A stretch of 64,000 nucleotides of DNA, taken from assembly GCF_011761565.1 (NCBI RefSeq), contig NZ_JAASRM010000001.1, positions 3,720,139 through 3,784,138 on the forward strand, written 5' to 3'. This DNA is from Rhizomicrobium palustre (GTDB lineage Bacteria > Pseudomonadota > Alphaproteobacteria > Micropepsales > Micropepsaceae). How positions within the stretch are numbered: position 1 is the stretch's first letter; each line of letters begins with the position of its first letter. Below the pieces are notes generated by a model. The model saw only the letters and a program-made list of their open reading frames with translations. It was not told where the DNA came from and did no database searches. This document shows, in pieces, positions 25,016 to 34,961 of the stretch. Made by a program: the position numbers and the translations under genes.

Positions 25016-27634
25016 TTAGTTCAACGCCCTACTCGGCGCGTTCTCGAAAGCGAGATCATCCGGCTCGCGGAATTCCTGGCCGTTGAGCGTCAGCCCCGAA
25101 TGGCCGGTGGAAACCTCCACGACGGAGCCATCGCCGATCCGCCCTTCGAGCAGCAACTGCGCCAACGGATCTTGCAGCCGCTTCTGGATCACGCGCTTCA
25201 AGGGTCGCGCGCCATAGACCGGATCATAGCCCGCATTGGCGAGCCATTCGCGCGCCTTGCCATCAAGCCCGATCTCGATCTTGCGATCCGCCAGAAGCTT
25301 GGTCAGCCGCCCGATCTGGATGTCGACGATGCGGTCCATATTTCCGCGGGTCAGGCGATGGAAGAGAATGATCTCGTCCAAACGGTTGAGGAATTCGGGG
25401 CGGAAATGTCCGCGCACCACCTCCATCACTGCCGCGCGGCTTTCGCGGGTCTCTTCGCCGGTGAGAAGCTCCGTACCAAGATTAGAGGTCAGGATGATCA
25501 CGGTGTTCTTGAAATCGACCGTCCTGCCCTGCCCATCGGTCAGACGGCCATCATCGAGCACTTGCAGAAGCACGTTGAAGACATCGGCATGCGCCTTCTC
25601 GACCTCATCGAAGAGGATCACCTGATAAGGACGCCGCCGCACGGCTTCCGTCAGCACGCCGCCTTCTTCATAGCCGACATAGCCCGGAGGCGCGCCGATC
25701 AACCGCGCGACCGCATGCTTCTCCATGAACTCGCTCATGTCGATGCGCACCATGGCGTTGTCATCGTCAAACAGGAACGAGGCCAGCGCTTTGGTCAGCT
25801 CGGTCTTGCCGACGCCGGTTGGGCCTAAGAACAAGAACGAGCCGATCGGCCGGTTCGGGTCCTGCAAGCCGGCACGCGCACGGCGCACGGCATTGGAGAC
25901 AGCGCGGACAGCTTCGGATTGGCCAACGACGCGGTTTTGCAGCGCCTCTTCCATCTTGAGCAGCTTGTCGCGTTCGCCTTCCAGCATCTTGTCGACGGGA
26001 ATGCCGGTCCAGCGCGACACGATCTGCGCGATATGCTCGGGCTGCACCGCCTCATTGACCATGGCGCTCTGGCGCTGCTCATCAATTTCCTTTAGCTGCT
26101 TTTCAAGGCCCGGAATGACGCCATATTGTAGCTCGCCCGCGCGGGCATATTCGCCGCGGCGCTGGGCGATGTCGATTTCGGCGCGCGCTTTATCCAGGCG
26201 CTCTTTCAAGCTCTGCACATCCTGGACGGACTTCTTCTCGTCCTTCCATTTCGCGGTCAGAGTGGCGGAGTCCTGCTCCAGATTGGCGAGCTCTTTTTCG
26301 AGATTCAACAAACGTTCCTTGGAGGCGTTGTCGGTCTCTTTGCGCAAGGCTTCGCGTTCGATCTTGAGCTGCACAATGCGGCGATCAAGTTCGTCGAGTT
26401 CTTCCGGCTTGGAATCTACCTGCATGCGCAAACGGCTGCCCGCCTCGTCCATCAGATCGATGGCTTTATCGGGCAGGAAGCGGTCGGTGATATAGCGGTT
26501 GGAGAGCGTCGCCGCGGCCACAATAGCGCTATCGGTGATGCGTACGCCGTGATGGACTTCGTATTTCTCTTTCAGACCACGCAGGATGGAGATGGTGTCT
26601 TCCACCGTCGGCTCGGACACGAAGACGGGCTGGAAACGCCGCGCCAGCGCCGCATCCTTTTCGATGTGCTTGCGATACTCGTCGAGCGTGGTCGCACCAA
26701 CGCAATGCAGCTCGCCGCGCGCCAACGAAGGCTTCAACAGGTTGGAGGCGTCCATCGCGCCTTCGGCTTTGCCTGCGCCGACCAGCACATGCATTTCATC
26801 AATGAAGAGGATCACTTTGCCTTCGGCGGCAGTGATTTCCTGCAGCACAGCTTTCAGACGCTCTTCGAATTCGCCGCGATATTTCGCGCCCGCGATCAGC
26901 GCGCCCATGTCGAGCGCCATCAGGCGTTTGTCGCGCAAGCTTTCGGGCACGTCGCCATTGACGATGCGCAGCGCCAGGCCTTCCGCAATCGCGGTTTTGC
27001 CAACGCCAGGTTCACCGATCAGCACGGGATTGTTCTTGGTACGGCGCGACAGCACTTGAATGGTACGCCGGATTTCCTCATCGCGGCCGATCACCGGATC
27101 AAGCTTGCCGGTGCGGGCGAATTCGGTGAGATCGCGGGCGTATTTCTTCAAGGCATCATAGGCGTTTTCGGCCGTCGCACTGTCGGCGGTGCGGCCCTTG
27201 CGCAGATCGGAAATCGCCTTGTTGAGGTTCTGCGGCGTGACGCCGGAATCCTTCAAGAGCTTCCCGCTGTCGCCGGTGGAGGTGGCGAGCGCCAGAAGCA
27301 GATATTCAGCAGTGACGTAGCTGTCACCGGCCTTGGTGGCGGCTTGCTGGGCGGCCTCGAACAGGCGCGCCAATTCGGGGTTCACATAGACCTGGCCGGA
27401 GCCGGAGCCCTCCACGCGGGGGAGCTTGCCAAGAGCGCGGGCAACGCCATCGCGCACCTGTTCGGGGCGCCCGCCAGAGGCTGCGATCAGCCTTGCGGCC
27501 AGGCCCTCTTCGTCATCGATAAGGACCTTCAAAAGATGTTCGGGGGTGAATTGCTGGTGGTTCGAGCGGACGGCTAAGCCTTGCGCCGATTGGATGAATC
27601 CGCGCGCCCGTTCGGTGAATTTCTCAATATCCAT
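25016..27634 (-). CDS. clpB: ATP-dependent disaggregase ClpB
   Basis: An 872-residue Hsp100 chaperone that works with DnaK to pull proteins out of aggregates. The N-terminal Clp_N repeats ([30 protein letters not shown]) lead to AAA-1 with Walker [10 protein letters not shown] and VLFIDEMH-type Walker B ([16 protein letters not shown]). The coiled-coil middle domain (about 400-520) is rich in KLE heptads. AAA-2 has Walker [10 protein letters not shown] and the conserved GYVGYEEGG pore loop. Length equals the family norm. An internal start giving the short ClpB form was not examined. It is a single-gene unit. Confidence 0.97.
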   Translation of the reverse strand: MDIEKFTERARGFIQSAQGLAVRSNHQQFTPEHLLKVLIDDEEGLAARLIAASGGRPEQVRDGVARALGKLPRVEGSGSGQVYVNPELARLFEAAQQAATKAGDSYVTAEYLLLALATSTGDSGKLLKDSGVTPQNLNKAISDLRKGRTADSATAENAYDALKKYARDLTEFARTGKLDPVIGRDEEIRRTIQVLSRRTKNNPVLIGEPGVGKTAIAEGLALRIVNGDVPESLRDKRLMALDMGALIAGAKYRGEFEERLKAVLQEITAAEGKVILFIDEMHVLVGAGKAEGAMDASNLLKPSLARGELHCVGATTLDEYRKHIEKDAALARRFQPVFVSEPTVEDTISILRGLKEKYEVHHGVRITDSAIVAAATLSNRYITDRFLPDKAIDLMDEAGSRLRMQVDSKPEELDELDRRIVQLKIEREALRKETDNASKERLLNLEKELANLEQDSATLTAKWKDEKKSVQDVQSLKERLDKARAEIDIAQRRGEYARAGELQYGVIPGLEKQLKEIDEQRQSAMVNEAVQPEHIAQIVSRWTGIPVDKMLEGERDKLLKMEEALQNRVVGQSEAVRAVSNAVRRARAGLQDPNRPIGSFLFLGPTGVGKTELTKALASFLFDDDNAMVRIDMSEFMEKHAVARLIGAPPGYVGYEEGGVLTEAVRRRPYQVILFDEVEKAHADVFNVLLQVLDDGRLTDGQGRTVDFKNTVIILTSNLGTELLTGEETRESRAAVMEVVRGHFRPEFLNRLDEIILFHRLTRGNMDRIVDIQIGRLTKLLADRKIEIGLDGKAREWLANAGYDPVYGARPLKRVIQKRLQDPLAQLLLEGRIGDGSVVEVSTGHSGLTLNGQEFREPDDLAFENAPSRALN

Positions 27635-27807
27635 GTCTGCCTCTCTAGCCCTCGCGGCAAGGCCCCGGAAACCGGCAGCCTAGAACGAGTCCGGTGAAAT
27701 GGGCACGCCCCAGAATGGGCCCGCACCCGAGAGACTATGTGGGAAGCGATTGGGGAAACGGCAAGGGCAAGCGGGGAACTAGCGGAAACTTTTCGGTGCG
27801 GCAGGCC

Positions 27808-27973
27808 TTTAACCTCCCCCTGGCGGGAAGGTCGGAGAGCGTAGCGATCCGGGTGGGGGGAAGCGTTTGGGGCGAGCCTCGACCGCCCCCACCCACCCGA
27901 AAAATCGTTCGCTGCGCGCCCAATTTTTCGCTCGCACGCTGGCGCTACTCGCCCCCGCAAGGGGGAGGTTAAA
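27808..27973. repeat. 166-bp element with 20-bp terminal inverted repeats
   Basis: The left end TTTAACCTCCCCCTGGCGGG (27808-27827) is matched in 19 of 20 positions by the reverse complement of the right end (27954-27973). Inside are a second inverted pair (CGGGTGGG near 27850 with CCCACCCG near 27890) and a hairpin built on CGAAAAAT/AATTTTTCG. No protein is encoded, so it resembles a miniature, non-autonomous or REP-type element. A related but diverged copy sits at 31112-31184, on the other side of the GH2 gene. The rest of the 560-bp clpB-GH2 gap (27635-28195) holds nothing I recognise. Confidence 0.7.
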
Positions 27974-28195
27974 GGAGGCGTTCGACGCACGCTCATCACC
28001 CTCCGTGCCCGCTGCACCATCGCAAGGCGCAGGATCAGGCAGTCGGTTTGAGTGATCAGGGCGCGGATCTCGGCCCGATGCTGCTTGGTGCCTTCTGAAT
28101 GGCGGCCATGGCGGAGGCGAGCCGTCCGAAATGCGCCATTAATTGCCGGAATTGTTGCGCAAAACAGTTGGCGGCGCGGCAGATGATCGCCGGGC

Positions 28196-30649
28196 TCAAG
28201 CCCGCGTCGGTTGTGACCGCGGGATCGGTCCGGCCTTGACCGGGATCGACAGTTCCGCCGACTTCAACCCGGGCGCCGTGGCGCGCAGCTTGAGCGTTCC
28301 GGTCTTTGCCTCGATCGACTGCACGATGACCTGGCCAAGGCCGTTGAACAGCGAACGGCGGTTGCCTTTTTCCGGCTCAAGAGAGGTTGGATCGCCGTTG
28401 CCGAGGCCGATGATGGCGCCGCCCTTGATCTCGTAGGTGATCATGTGATTGGCGAGCGGCACGGTCCGGCCCTTGACGTCCACGGCTTCGACCATGATCG
28501 GCTGGGCGTCACGGCCATCGGCAATGAGCGCCGGCCGGTCCTGTGTCAACCGCAGCGCCACCGGCTCGCCGGTGGTCTCATTGATGACCGTCGAGACCAC
28601 CTTTGCGCCATTATAGGCGCGGGCCTCGATGCGGCCGGCTGTATAGGGCACGGTCCAGCGGTTCATATCGTATTTATCGGCCTTCTGCCGACCGGCCGAC
28701 TTGCCATTGACGAACAGCTCGACCTCCTCGGCGTTGGTGCAGGCCATGACCATGATGGGCTTGTCCTCACTGCCCGCCCAGTTCCAGTGCGGCACGAGGC
28801 CGAGCACAGGCCCGTCTTTGATCCATTGCGCGCGGTGGATGTGGACCGCGGTCTTGTCGAATCCGCACAGATCCATGATGCCGAAATAAGAGCTGTTCGA
28901 CGGCCAGGAGAACGGCTTCGGCTCGCCGTGGTAATCAAACCCGGTCCAGACAAAGGTGCCGGCGACGAAATCGCGCGTATCGATCTGCTTCCAGGCGTCG
29001 CGGTGCGTCTCGCCCCAGCCGGCAAATTCGTCGTCATAGCTGGCGAGGACTTGTGCCTTTTTATCCGTCACGAAAGCCCCGCGGGTCATGAGGGCGGAGC
29101 TGTCCTCCGATGAGAAGATCGGCTTGTCCGGATGCGCCGCGTGGAAAGGATCATACTGGCTCTGCTGGTAGTTGATGCCGACGACATCGACAGCATGGGA
29201 CACGTTGAGTGGGGTGAACAGGCCGCCGCTCATCGCGGCGGTGACCGGGCGCGTGGTGTCGAGCGACTTGACCACAGAACTCATGCGCCGGACCATCTGA
29301 TAGCCGGCCTCGGTGCCCTGCATCGGCTCCTCGTTGAACACCGACCACAGATAGACGCTGGGGTGATTGCGGTCACGCCGCACCAGCCATTCAAGCTGGG
29401 CCATGAAGTCCGGCGAGGCGTTGAAATTGCGGTTCTCGGCCATGACAAGGAAGCCGTGGCGGTCGCACGCGTCCATCAGCTGCTTGCTTTGCGCATTGTG
29501 CGAGAAGCGGATGGCATTGCAGCCAAGCGATTTCAGGCGGCGCAGGCGGAAGTCGAGCACGCCGTCTGGCACGGCGTTGCCGACGCCGGCATGGTCCTGA
29601 TGCAGACACACGCCCTTGATCTTCACAGGCTGGTCGTTGAGGAAAAAGCCTTTTTGCGCATCGAAACGCTGGGTACGGAAGCCGGCATTGGTTGTAATTT
29701 GATCGAGCACTGCACCGGTCACGCTCGTGAGCGATGTCGTCACTTGGTAAAGATGCGGCGTGTCCACGCTCCACAATTGGGGATTGGCAAACGGTAGATC
29801 GTAGTTGACCACGGTTTCACTGAGCGGCGCGACGCTGACCTCTTTTGTCAAGCCGGGGCGCGTGCCTGTTGATGATTTTTCGTCGCCAATGTCGGTGTGA
29901 ACGCGGACGGTCTCGGTCTTGTCGCCGGAATTGTAGATCGTGACCTCGACCGGCACATGCCAGCCGTGTTCGTCTTTTACCGGATGCGCGAAGACCCCGT
30001 CGGTTTTGATGTGCACGGGATTGCGCTTGACGATCCAGGCATCGCGGTAAAGTCCACCGCCTTCGTACCACCAGCCTTCCATAGCTTCGGCATCGACGCG
30101 CACCACCAGCGAATTCAGCTGATCGCCATAGGTGGCGTAGGGCGTAAGGTCGATATAGATCGAATTATAGCCGCTCCAGTTGCGGTCGACGAGTGTGCCG
30201 TTGAACCACACGGTGGCGAAGGTGGCGACGCCGTCCAGTTGCAGCTCTATATGCTTGCCGTCGTCCTGCGGCTCGAAGCGCAGCATGTTGCGATACCACG
30301 CCACGCCCCGGCGGCGGTAGCCCTGATCGACATTGCCGCTCTCCTCGATCGGCTGGAAGCTGACAAAGTCGTGCGGCAGGGTGACTGGCTGCCATGCGCT
30401 GTCGTCGAATTTGGGGGAAGCCGCTCCGCGCGCTGCGCCGGCTTTGGCAGCATTATAGGTGTCGTCATGTCCGGTGATCGGTGGGAAGGGGATATCTCCG
30501 GCAAAGAAGCGCCAGCCCTTGTTGAGTAACAGGACCTGGCGAGGCGCGGTAACGGGGGCTGCCGCGGCGATGGCGCGCGACACGAAACCCGGAGTGGATG
30601 CGACCAAACCCAGCGCGCTCGCGCCCTTGATCCATTCGCGGCGATCCAT
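28196..30649 (-). CDS. Glycoside hydrolase family 2 enzyme (beta-galactosidase-like), Tat-exported
   Basis: An 817-residue exported glycosidase. The N-terminus MDRREWIKGASALGLVAS is a twin-arginine-type signal ending near AIAAAA. The GH2 sugar-binding domain (about 40-215), immunoglobulin-like domain and TIM barrel follow; the acid/base Glu440 is in WSVFNEEP and the likely nucleophile Glu515 in IFSSEDSS. The C-terminus has a DUF4982-type domain (EEVELFVNGKSAGRQ) and a final Ig-like domain. Substrate could be beta-galactoside, beta-glucuronide or beta-mannoside. GGGAGGCAGG precedes the ATG. It stands alone with a palindromic operator upstream and related repeats on both sides, suggesting accessory origin. 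Confidence 0.9.
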   Translation of the reverse strand: MDRREWIKGASALGLVASTPGFVSRAIAAAAPVTAPRQVLLLNKGWRFFAGDIPFPPITGHDDTYNAAKAGAARGAASPKFDDSAWQPVTLPHDFVSFQPIEESGNVDQGYRRRGVAWYRNMLRFEPQDDGKHIELQLDGVATFATVWFNGTLVDRNWSGYNSIYIDLTPYATYGDQLNSLVVRVDAEAMEGWWYEGGGLYRDAWIVKRNPVHIKTDGVFAHPVKDEHGWHVPVEVTIYNSGDKTETVRVHTDIGDEKSSTGTRPGLTKEVSVAPLSETVVNYDLPFANPQLWSVDTPHLYQVTTSLTSVTGAVLDQITTNAGFRTQRFDAQKGFFLNDQPVKIKGVCLHQDHAGVGNAVPDGVLDFRLRRLKSLGCNAIRFSHNAQSKQLMDACDRHGFLVMAENRNFNASPDFMAQLEWLVRRDRNHPSVYLWSVFNEEPMQGTEAGYQMVRRMSSVVKSLDTTRPVTAAMSGGLFTPLNVSHAVDVVGINYQQSQYDPFHAAHPDKPIFSSEDSSALMTRGAFVTDKKAQVLASYDDEFAGWGETHRDAWKQIDTRDFVAGTFVWTGFDYHGEPKPFSWPSNSSYFGIMDLCGFDKTAVHIHRAQWIKDGPVLGLVPHWNWAGSEDKPIMVMACTNAEEVELFVNGKSAGRQKADKYDMNRWTVPYTAGRIEARAYNGAKVVSTVINETTGEPVALRLTQDRPALIADGRDAQPIMVEAVDVKGRTVPLANHMITYEIKGGAIIGLGNGDPTSLEPEKGNRRSLFNGLGQVIVQSIEAKTGTLKLRATAPGLKSAELSIPVKAGPIPRSQPTRA

Positions 30650-30674
30650 GCCTGCCTCCCTGCATTATTATTAT

Positions 30675-30690
30675 TGCACTTATTAGTGCA
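30675..30690. promoter_or_regulatory. Palindromic operator candidate upstream of the GH2 gene
   Basis: TGCACT-TATT-AGTGCA is a perfect 6-4-6 inverted repeat located 26 bp upstream of the GH2 start codon, next to an AT-rich ATTATTATTATT tract that could hold the -10 region. A dimeric repressor site is likely. No regulator gene is adjacent, so control would come from elsewhere. The rest of 30650-31111 shows only unsupported short frames (for example an 84-codon frame at 30729-30983). Confidence 0.5.
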
Positions 30691-31111
30691 GCGGCTTGCA
30701 GGGACGCGCAAGGAGAGAATGATCCCTCTTGGCATTTCGGATTTTGGGACGCGAGGTCACAATATCATGGCGACGATTCCATCGCCCAGTGTGGTGGCGC
30801 TCACGACGTATTCCCCCACCCGAAATACTTCACACTTCCGAAAATGGCGTTAGTCGGCTGGATTGCACTGATGCTGGTATTTCTTTCGCACCATTTTGCG
30901 AAAGGAGATTTAGCGTCAATTGGCTTTTACGAATGGTGTCACAGCATAGCTATTGCGACTGCAATAGCGGCACCGCAGGCTGAAATGCGCGCGAGCTAGC
31001 ACCAACTCTAAGACCTAATTTCGTAAAACTGTGTCTCGCACCTGCGCCCCCCTTCGCCCCTGCGGGGCACTTCCCCCCCGTAAGAACGGGGGGCAGAAAA
31101 GGGAGGGCGGT

Positions 31112-31184
31112 GCGTTTGGGGGCGAGCCCCCACCAGAAATTTGCGGTCGCAAATTTCGACCTCCCCGCGAGGGGGAGGTTAAAG
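31112..31184. repeat. Diverged relative of the 166-bp repeat element
   Basis: GCGTTTGGGGGCGAGCC at 31112-31128 matches GCGTTTGGGGCGAGCC at 27863-27878 apart from one extra G, and the right end GGGGGAGGTTAAAG at 31171-31184 is identical to 27961-27974. Both copies face the same way. This copy also carries AAATTTGCG-GT-CGCAAATTT (31137-31156), a 9-bp hairpin in the place of the one in the first copy. The left terminal repeat is not recognisable. It ends 3 bp from the DUF4167 gene stop. Confidence 0.65.
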
Positions 31185-31187
31185 AAA

Positions 31188-31631
31188 TTACTCCGCCGTT
31201 TCGGCTTCTTCGCCTTCTTCTTCGTCGGACTCTTCGTTGTTGCCTTCGGAGAGCGAGAAAGAAGCCTGGCTGGGGCCGCCCTGTTGAACCACAGGCTGCT
31301 CACCGGTGCCAGTGGGCTGGCGCTGCGCCTGTTGTGCCTGCCATTGCGCCTGTTGCGCCTGGGCCGCGGCCATGATGCGGAAATAATGCTCGGCATGCTG
31401 CAGATAGCTTTCCGCCATCACGCGGTCGCCGCTCGAATTGGCATCGCGGGCGAGCTGCAGATACTTCTCGTAGATATGCGAGGCCGTGCCGCGGATCTTC
31501 ACCTCGGGGCCGTTGGAATCATAGCTGCGGTTCGGATTGAAACCGCCGCCACCGCCGCCGCCGTTACCGCCGTTGCCACCGCCGCTATGACCGTTTTGCG
31601 GCCTGCGGCCGCCTCTCCGAGAGCGTTTCAC
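31188..31631 (-). CDS. DUF4167 domain protein
   Basis: A 147-residue protein of unknown function widespread in alphaproteobacteria. It has a basic, glycine-rich N-terminus (KRSRRGGRRPQNG followed by a GGNGGNGGGGGGG run), then the conserved core RSYDSNGPEVKIRGTASHIYEKYLQLARDA and SGDRVMAESYLQHAEHYFRI, then a glutamine-rich and a strongly acidic tail. The basic Gly-rich start suggests RNA or ribosome contact; this is inference. The start is GTG 31631, preceded by AAGGGGA. The longer frame to 31859 overlaps prmC and is rejected. It follows prmC, its usual neighbour. Confidence 0.85.
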   Translation of the reverse strand: MKRSRRGGRRPQNGHSGGGNGGNGGGGGGGFNPNRSYDSNGPEVKIRGTASHIYEKYLQLARDANSSGDRVMAESYLQHAEHYFRIMAAAQAQQAQWQAQQAQRQPTGTGEQPVVQQGGPSQASFSLSEGNNEESDEEEGEEAETAE

Positions 31632-31818
31632 AGTATCCCCTTGGGTCCTAAAGCTGGCATGCCCTAACGCGAGCGCGAGGCTGCCTTGCATACAATAAAT
31701 CGAAACACGTCTTTCGCAGTGTCTGAGGCTGGACGCATCCAACGCGCCACATCCGCCGCGGTCACAGCCGCAGGCAGGGCGCCTTTCCCCAGGCCCCGAA
31801 ATTAGCCGTTCCCCCGCC

Positions 31819-32628
31819 CTATTCCAACTCTTTTTTCGGCAAAGGCTGACTTTGGGCAATCACGATACGGGAAATTCCTGAGAGGTCTTTGGCGGCACGC
31901 AATACGTGAAGCCCCGCGGCGGACAGAATCTCGGCCGTTGAGTCGGCCTGGCCGATTCCAATCTCGACGAATGAGGTGCCGCCCAGCCGGTTCAGCTCTG
32001 GCGCCAGGGCGCGCACCGCATCAAGGCCGTCGGGACCGCCATCCAGCGCGCCAAAAGGCTCATATTCGCGCACATCAGGCTCCAGCGTGGCGATATCGGC
32101 GGTGGAAATATAGGGCGGGTTGGTGACGATGACGTCAAAACGTTCATCAAGTGCCTCGGCCCAATTGCCGGGGCGGATTTCGGCCCTGGTGCCGAGCCTC
32201 AGCCGCTCCATATTAGCTGTGGCAATCGCACGCGCGGTATCGGAGGCTTCGACGCCGAGGCCCGTAGCATTGGGGTATTCCGACAACACCGCCGCCAAAA
32301 TGCAGCCCGAACCGGTGCCAAGATCGAGGACGCGCAGCTTCGCGGCTCGGTCGGGAAATTCGGTTAACACCGATTCGATCATGGTTTCGGTGTCCGGGCG
32401 GGGAATCAGCACCCCAGGCCCGACCTGGAAATCAAGACTCCAGAATTCCTTGTGTCCGGTGATGTAGGCAACAGGCTCACGCTTCTCGCGGCGAGCGATG
32501 AAGCTTTCGAAGGGGGCCGGATCACGGGCGGCTTCCCAGAGCACGCGCGCCTCAAGCCGGGGATTGTCGACGCCTGCCGCCGCGAGCCGGGCACTGGCCG
32601 CGCGCAAGATCTCGCGCTCGTCGCTCAC
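31819..32628 (-). CDS. prmC: Release factor glutamine methyltransferase PrmC
   Basis: A 269-residue SAM-dependent methyltransferase that methylates the glutamine of the GGQ motif in release factors RF1 and RF2. The SAM site is [16 protein letters not shown] and the catalytic NPPY motif is in [32 protein letters not shown] is the family motif ahead of it. The start overlaps the prfA end by 4 bp, so the enzyme is made together with its substrate RF1. Confidence 0.96.
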   Translation of the reverse strand: MSDEREILRAASARLAAAGVDNPRLEARVLWEAARDPAPFESFIARREKREPVAYITGHKEFWSLDFQVGPGVLIPRPDTETMIESVLTEFPDRAAKLRVLDLGTGSGCILAAVLSEYPNATGLGVEASDTARAIATANMERLRLGTRAEIRPGNWAEALDERFDVIVTNPPYISTADIATLEPDVREYEPFGALDGGPDGLDAVRALAPELNRLGGTSFVEIGIGQADSTAEILSAAGLHVLRAAKDLSGISRIVIAQSQPLPKKELE

Positions 32629-33707
32629 GCCAGTTCCGATTCGAGTTCGGAGAGACGATTGGCCTGATCTTCGGTGATCAAGGCATCGACCACATCGCCG
32701 AGATCGTCGCCGGTGATGATGCGATCGAGCTTATAGAGTGTGAGATTGATGCGGTGATCGGTGACGCGGCCTTGCGGGAAGTTATAGGTGCGGATGCGTT
32801 CCGAACGATCACCCGAACCGACCAGGGTCTTGCGCTCGGAGGCGCGCGCGCTATCGACGCGTTCGCGTTCCATCTCATAAAGCCGCGCTTTCAGCAGCTT
32901 CATCGCTTGGGCTTTGTTCTTATGCTGAGATTTTTCGGTCTGCTGCGCCACCGCAAGGCCGGTCGGCAAATGGGTGATGCGCACCGCGGATTCGGTTTTG
33001 TTGACGTGCTGGCCGCCTGCGCCGCTCGCGCGGAACACGTCGATACGCAGATCCTTTTCATTGATCTCGATATCGACGTCTTCGGCTTCCGGCAGCACGG
33101 CGACGGTGGCGGCAGAAGTGTGAATGCGCCCGCCTGCCTCGGTCACCGGCACGCGCTGTACGCGATGGCCGCCGCTTTCGAATTTCAGCTTGGCGAAGAC
33201 GCCCTGCCCCTGCACATCGAGGATCGCTTCCTTGATGCCGCCGAGATCGGATTCCGAAAGGCTCATCACCTCCACCTTCCAGCCCTGAAGCTGGCAATAG
33301 CGGGTGTACATCTTCAAAAGATCGCCCGCGAAAAGCGCGGCCTCATCACCGCCGGTGCCGGCGCGAATTTCGAGAATGGCGGAGGAATTGTCGGCCGCGT
33401 CTTTCGGCAGAAGTTGAATCTTGAGCGCGTGTTCAAGCTGTTCCAGCGTGGATTTCAGCTCGGCGCGTTCTTCTTCGGCCAGGCTGCGCATCTCGCTATC
33501 CGTGGAAGGATCGGCGATCAGCGCTTCGGTTTCTTCGATTTGCTTTTGCGCGGTGCGATAAGCCGAAGCCGCTTCCACCACCGGCTCCAACTCCGCGCGT
33601 TCCTTGGCGAGCTTGACGAAGGCGGGACCGGCAATGCCGGAGGACAATTCGGCTTCGACAGCCTCGAAACGGGAAAGCAGACGTTCAAGTTTGGCAGCGG
33701 GGATCAT
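32625..33707 (-). CDS. prfA: Peptide chain release factor 1
   Basis: A 360-residue termination factor that reads UAA and UAG. The GGQ loop is in [18 protein letters not shown]. The codon-recognition tripeptide region is in [19 protein letters not shown] (PVT for the usual PxT). A coiled N-terminal domain (about 1-110) and the [16 protein letters not shown] motif complete the family picture. prmC is coupled downstream. ispG ends 105 bp upstream on the same strand. Confidence 0.97.
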   Translation of the reverse strand: MIPAAKLERLLSRFEAVEAELSSGIAGPAFVKLAKERAELEPVVEAASAYRTAQKQIEETEALIADPSTDSEMRSLAEEERAELKSTLEQLEHALKIQLLPKDAADNSSAILEIRAGTGGDEAALFAGDLLKMYTRYCQLQGWKVEVMSLSESDLGGIKEAILDVQGQGVFAKLKFESGGHRVQRVPVTEAGGRIHTSAATVAVLPEAEDVDIEINEKDLRIDVFRASGAGGQHVNKTESAVRITHLPTGLAVAQQTEKSQHKNKAQAMKLLKARLYEMERERVDSARASERKTLVGSGDRSERIRTYNFPQGRVTDHRINLTLYKLDRIITGDDLGDVVDALITEDQANRLSELESELA

Positions 33708-33812
33708 GGCGAAGTCCTGATGGAGAAATGGCGAACAGCAGCGTGCGCAAAAGCAATGGCTCTCGTCGCTACAAGCTGTTCGCCCATTTCCGCATCGGTT
33801 TCGCCTTCTCGC

Positions 33813-34934
33813 TTATTCGGCCGCTTGATTATGCGTAGCTTCGATTTCGGCGGCCTTCTTCTCGCAAAGATCGACAACGTGATCGATGAGATCGCCGTTC
33901 TCGATGCGATAGACCGGAGCGCCATTGAGATAGATTTGGCCGTGGCCCTTGCCCGCGCCGCCGCCGGTGAAGCCGATATCGGTGCCGAGCGCCTCGCCCG
34001 GGCCGTTCACGACGCAGCCAATGATGGAAAGGCTCATCGGGGTGGTGATGTGCTTGAGGCGATCTTCCAGGGTCTTCACCGTGTTGATCACGTCAAAGCC
34101 CTGGCGGGCGCAAGACGGGCACGAGATGATGTTCACGCCGCGCGAACGCAGGCCCAGCGACTTCAGGATATCGAAGCCGACGCGCACTTCCTCTTCCGGA
34201 GGCGCAGACAGCGAAACGCGGATGGTGTCGCCGATACCGGCCCACAACAGATTGCCGATGCCGATGGCCGATTTCACCGTGCCGGAGATCATGCCGCCTG
34301 CTTCGGTGATGCCGAGATGCAGCGGACAATCGACCGCTTCGGCCAACGCCTTATAGGAGGCGACTGCGAGGAAGGCGTCCGAGGCCTTCACCGAAATCTT
34401 GTATTCGCGGAAGTCGTTTTCTTCGAGGATGGCGACGTGCTTCAGCGCGCTTTCCACCATCGCTTCGGGGCAAGGCTCGCCGTATTTTTCCATCAACTCG
34501 TTTTCGAGCGAACCGGCGTTCACACCGATGCGGATGGAGCAGCCGTGATCCTTGGCGGCTTTGACGACTTCCTTCACGCGCGCCGCCGAGCCGATATTGC
34601 CCGGATTGATGCGCAAGCAGGCAGCGCCCGCCTCAGCGGCTTCGATGGCGCGCTTATAATGGAAGTGAATGTCGGCGATGATCGGAATAGTCGCGGCCTT
34701 GCAGATCGCCTTCATCGCCGCGGTGGAGTCTTCATCTGGACAAGACACGCGCACCAGATCGGCGCCCGCTTCTTCCACGCGGCGGATTTGATCGATTGTC
34801 GCCTTCGCATCCGCCGTGACCGTGTTGGTCATGGTCTGCACGCTGATCGGCGCGTCTCCGCCGATAGCCACAGAACCAACATGGATTTGGCGGCTTTTAC
34901 GGCGATTGATGTCGCGAAACGCGTAATGACCCAT
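33813..34934 (-). CDS. ispG: 4-hydroxy-3-methylbut-2-enyl diphosphate synthase IspG
   Basis: A 373-residue iron-sulfur enzyme of the MEP isoprenoid pathway that converts MEcPP to HMBPP. The N-terminal half is the TIM barrel ([21 protein letters not shown]). The cluster ligands lie in [12 protein letters not shown] and [10 protein letters not shown]. Together with ispDF at 11.3 kb, three pathway activities are in this window. It lies 27 bp downstream of the RodZ-like gene on the same strand, a known neighbour. Confidence 0.96.
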   Translation of the reverse strand: MGHYAFRDINRRKSRQIHVGSVAIGGDAPISVQTMTNTVTADAKATIDQIRRVEEAGADLVRVSCPDEDSTAAMKAICKAATIPIIADIHFHYKRAIEAAEAGAACLRINPGNIGSAARVKEVVKAAKDHGCSIRIGVNAGSLENELMEKYGEPCPEAMVESALKHVAILEENDFREYKISVKASDAFLAVASYKALAEAVDCPLHLGITEAGGMISGTVKSAIGIGNLLWAGIGDTIRVSLSAPPEEEVRVGFDILKSLGLRSRGVNIISCPSCARQGFDVINTVKTLEDRLKHITTPMSLSIIGCVVNGPGEALGTDIGFTGGGAGKGHGQIYLNGAPVYRIENGDLIDHVVDLCEKKAAEIEATHNQAAE

Positions 34935-34961
34935 AGCTACCCTTCGACCGTCGGACTCTAC

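Noticed and set aside
27800..27980. CRISPR-like repeats in the clpB-GH2 gap
   Set aside because: The repeats are inverted pairs of a single element, not regularly spaced direct repeats with spacers.
27574..28020. 148-codon minus-strand frame overlapping the end of clpB
   Set aside because: Its translation runs across the inverted repeat element (Pro/Arg-rich, PLRGRVAP-type text), a typical spurious repeat product. The frame stays open upstream towards 28180 without a start and could be a decayed gene, but I see no family.
30729..30983. 84-codon plus-strand frame between the GH2 and DUF4167 genes
   Set aside because: No ribosome-binding site, no motif, and it overlaps the presumed GH2 promoter side; coding is unsupported.
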